Below are positions 63,735 to 64,000 of a DNA stretch of 64,000 nucleotides, piece by piece. Position numbers and translations under genes: made by a program. Location of the stretch: assembly GCA_028571685.1 (NCBI GenBank), contig CM053166.1:64194111-64258110 (forward strand). Direction: 5' to 3'. The notes under the pieces were generated by a model. That model ran no database searches, was not told where the DNA came from, and saw only the letters and a program-made list of their open reading frames with translations. This DNA is from Heterohyrax brucei. Lineage: Eukaryota > Chordata > Mammalia > Hyracoidea > Procaviidae. How positions within the stretch are numbered: the first letter of the stretch is position 1; each line of letters begins with the position of its first letter.

Positions 63735-64000
63735 TTGGTGTTTATATCAGTCTGCTTTTGCTATGCTAGTGCTATGTTAAAAAATTCCAAAATTTCAGTG
63801 GTTTACAGCAACAAACATTTGTTCCTTGCTGATGGGTTTACGGTCAGCTATAGCAACTCTGTTCCAAACCTGTTCCAGGCTATGGGTTAGGTTCAGATCT
63901 GTTCCTGTGCTGGAGTCCAGACTAAAGAATAAAGGGGGTGTACTCTTTTTCTAGTGGAAGATATGTACTCAAGAAGACTGGCAAAGCTTATAATGTCTCT
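63735..64000 (+). mobile_element. Degenerate dispersed repeat running off the window
   Basis: gctatgctagtgctatgtta, ttcagtggtttacagcaaca, aacatttgttccttgctgat, ggctatgggttaggttcaga resembles an old MER/LTR-type repeat. Boundaries and family uncertain. Confidence 0.4.

Overview
The window is vertebrate nuclear DNA from an afrotherian mammal, most likely a proboscidean (elephant) or close paenungulate. The call rests on the repeats: many copies of a tRNA-derived AfroSINE-type element, a second SINE with a tRNA-Gly-like head, long RTE (BovB-like) LINEs whose 3' tail resembles the SINE tails, and an L1 lineage with its own 3'UTR. I found no host protein-coding gene, rRNA, functional tRNA or CRISPR array. 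The longer open frames are L1/RTE remnants, their antisense shadows, or chance.

Layout. 0-2.9 kb: an L1 ORF1 5' piece starts at base 1, followed by an old antisense L1 3' end cut by AfroSINEs and TG/CA microsatellites, then an MLT1-like LTR. 3.6-7.5 kb: antisense RTE, near full length, split by an LTR-like insert and a SINE/LTR patch. 7.9-14.2 kb: three copies of one unnamed LTR-like repeat; one is split by a 5'-truncated RTE and one by another LTR-like element that itself holds an 83-bp-arm palindrome; a full tRNA-Gly-type SINE lies at 12.9 kb. 15.4-16.8 kb: internally deleted L1. 17.35-27.05 kb: an old 5'-truncated L1 whose ORF2 is split by a much younger 5.1-kb L1 (18561-23705) with a 16-bp target-site duplication (TSD). 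The young copy keeps a 5'UTR with a duplicated promoter monomer but lacks the ORF1 C-terminus and the ORF2 endonuclease.

27-37 kb is relatively repeat-poor, with small SINEs (one insert only 42 bp long between 13-bp TSDs), MLT1-like LTRs, a probable ERVL-MaLR provirus remnant (33.4-35.9 kb) and a non-autonomous DNA transposon. 37.2-44.8 kb is a mosaic of old L1 pieces carrying a 5'-inverted (twin-primed) RTE, an antisense L1 3'UTR, a CpG-rich LTR and nested SINE/LTR insertions. 45.5-55.6 kb holds three more antisense RTEs; the last is nearly full length with a readable endonuclease segment. 55.7-58.3 kb has L2/MIR traces. 58.5-61.5 kb is an antisense HAL1-like (ORF1-only) LINE. 61.5-64 kb holds more SINEs and degenerate repeats.

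The elements relate mainly as insertion strata. L1 probably supplied the machinery for L1, HAL1 and perhaps some SINEs. The SINEs and RTE share the 3' motif gactcgacggca(c/g), consistent with SINE mobilisation by RTE. The most unusual signal is a set of tiny SINE-tail insertions (about 40-66 bp), three of them starting at or near a perfect or near-perfect 12-16-bp palindrome. All family names come from memory of consensus features and were not checked against a database.
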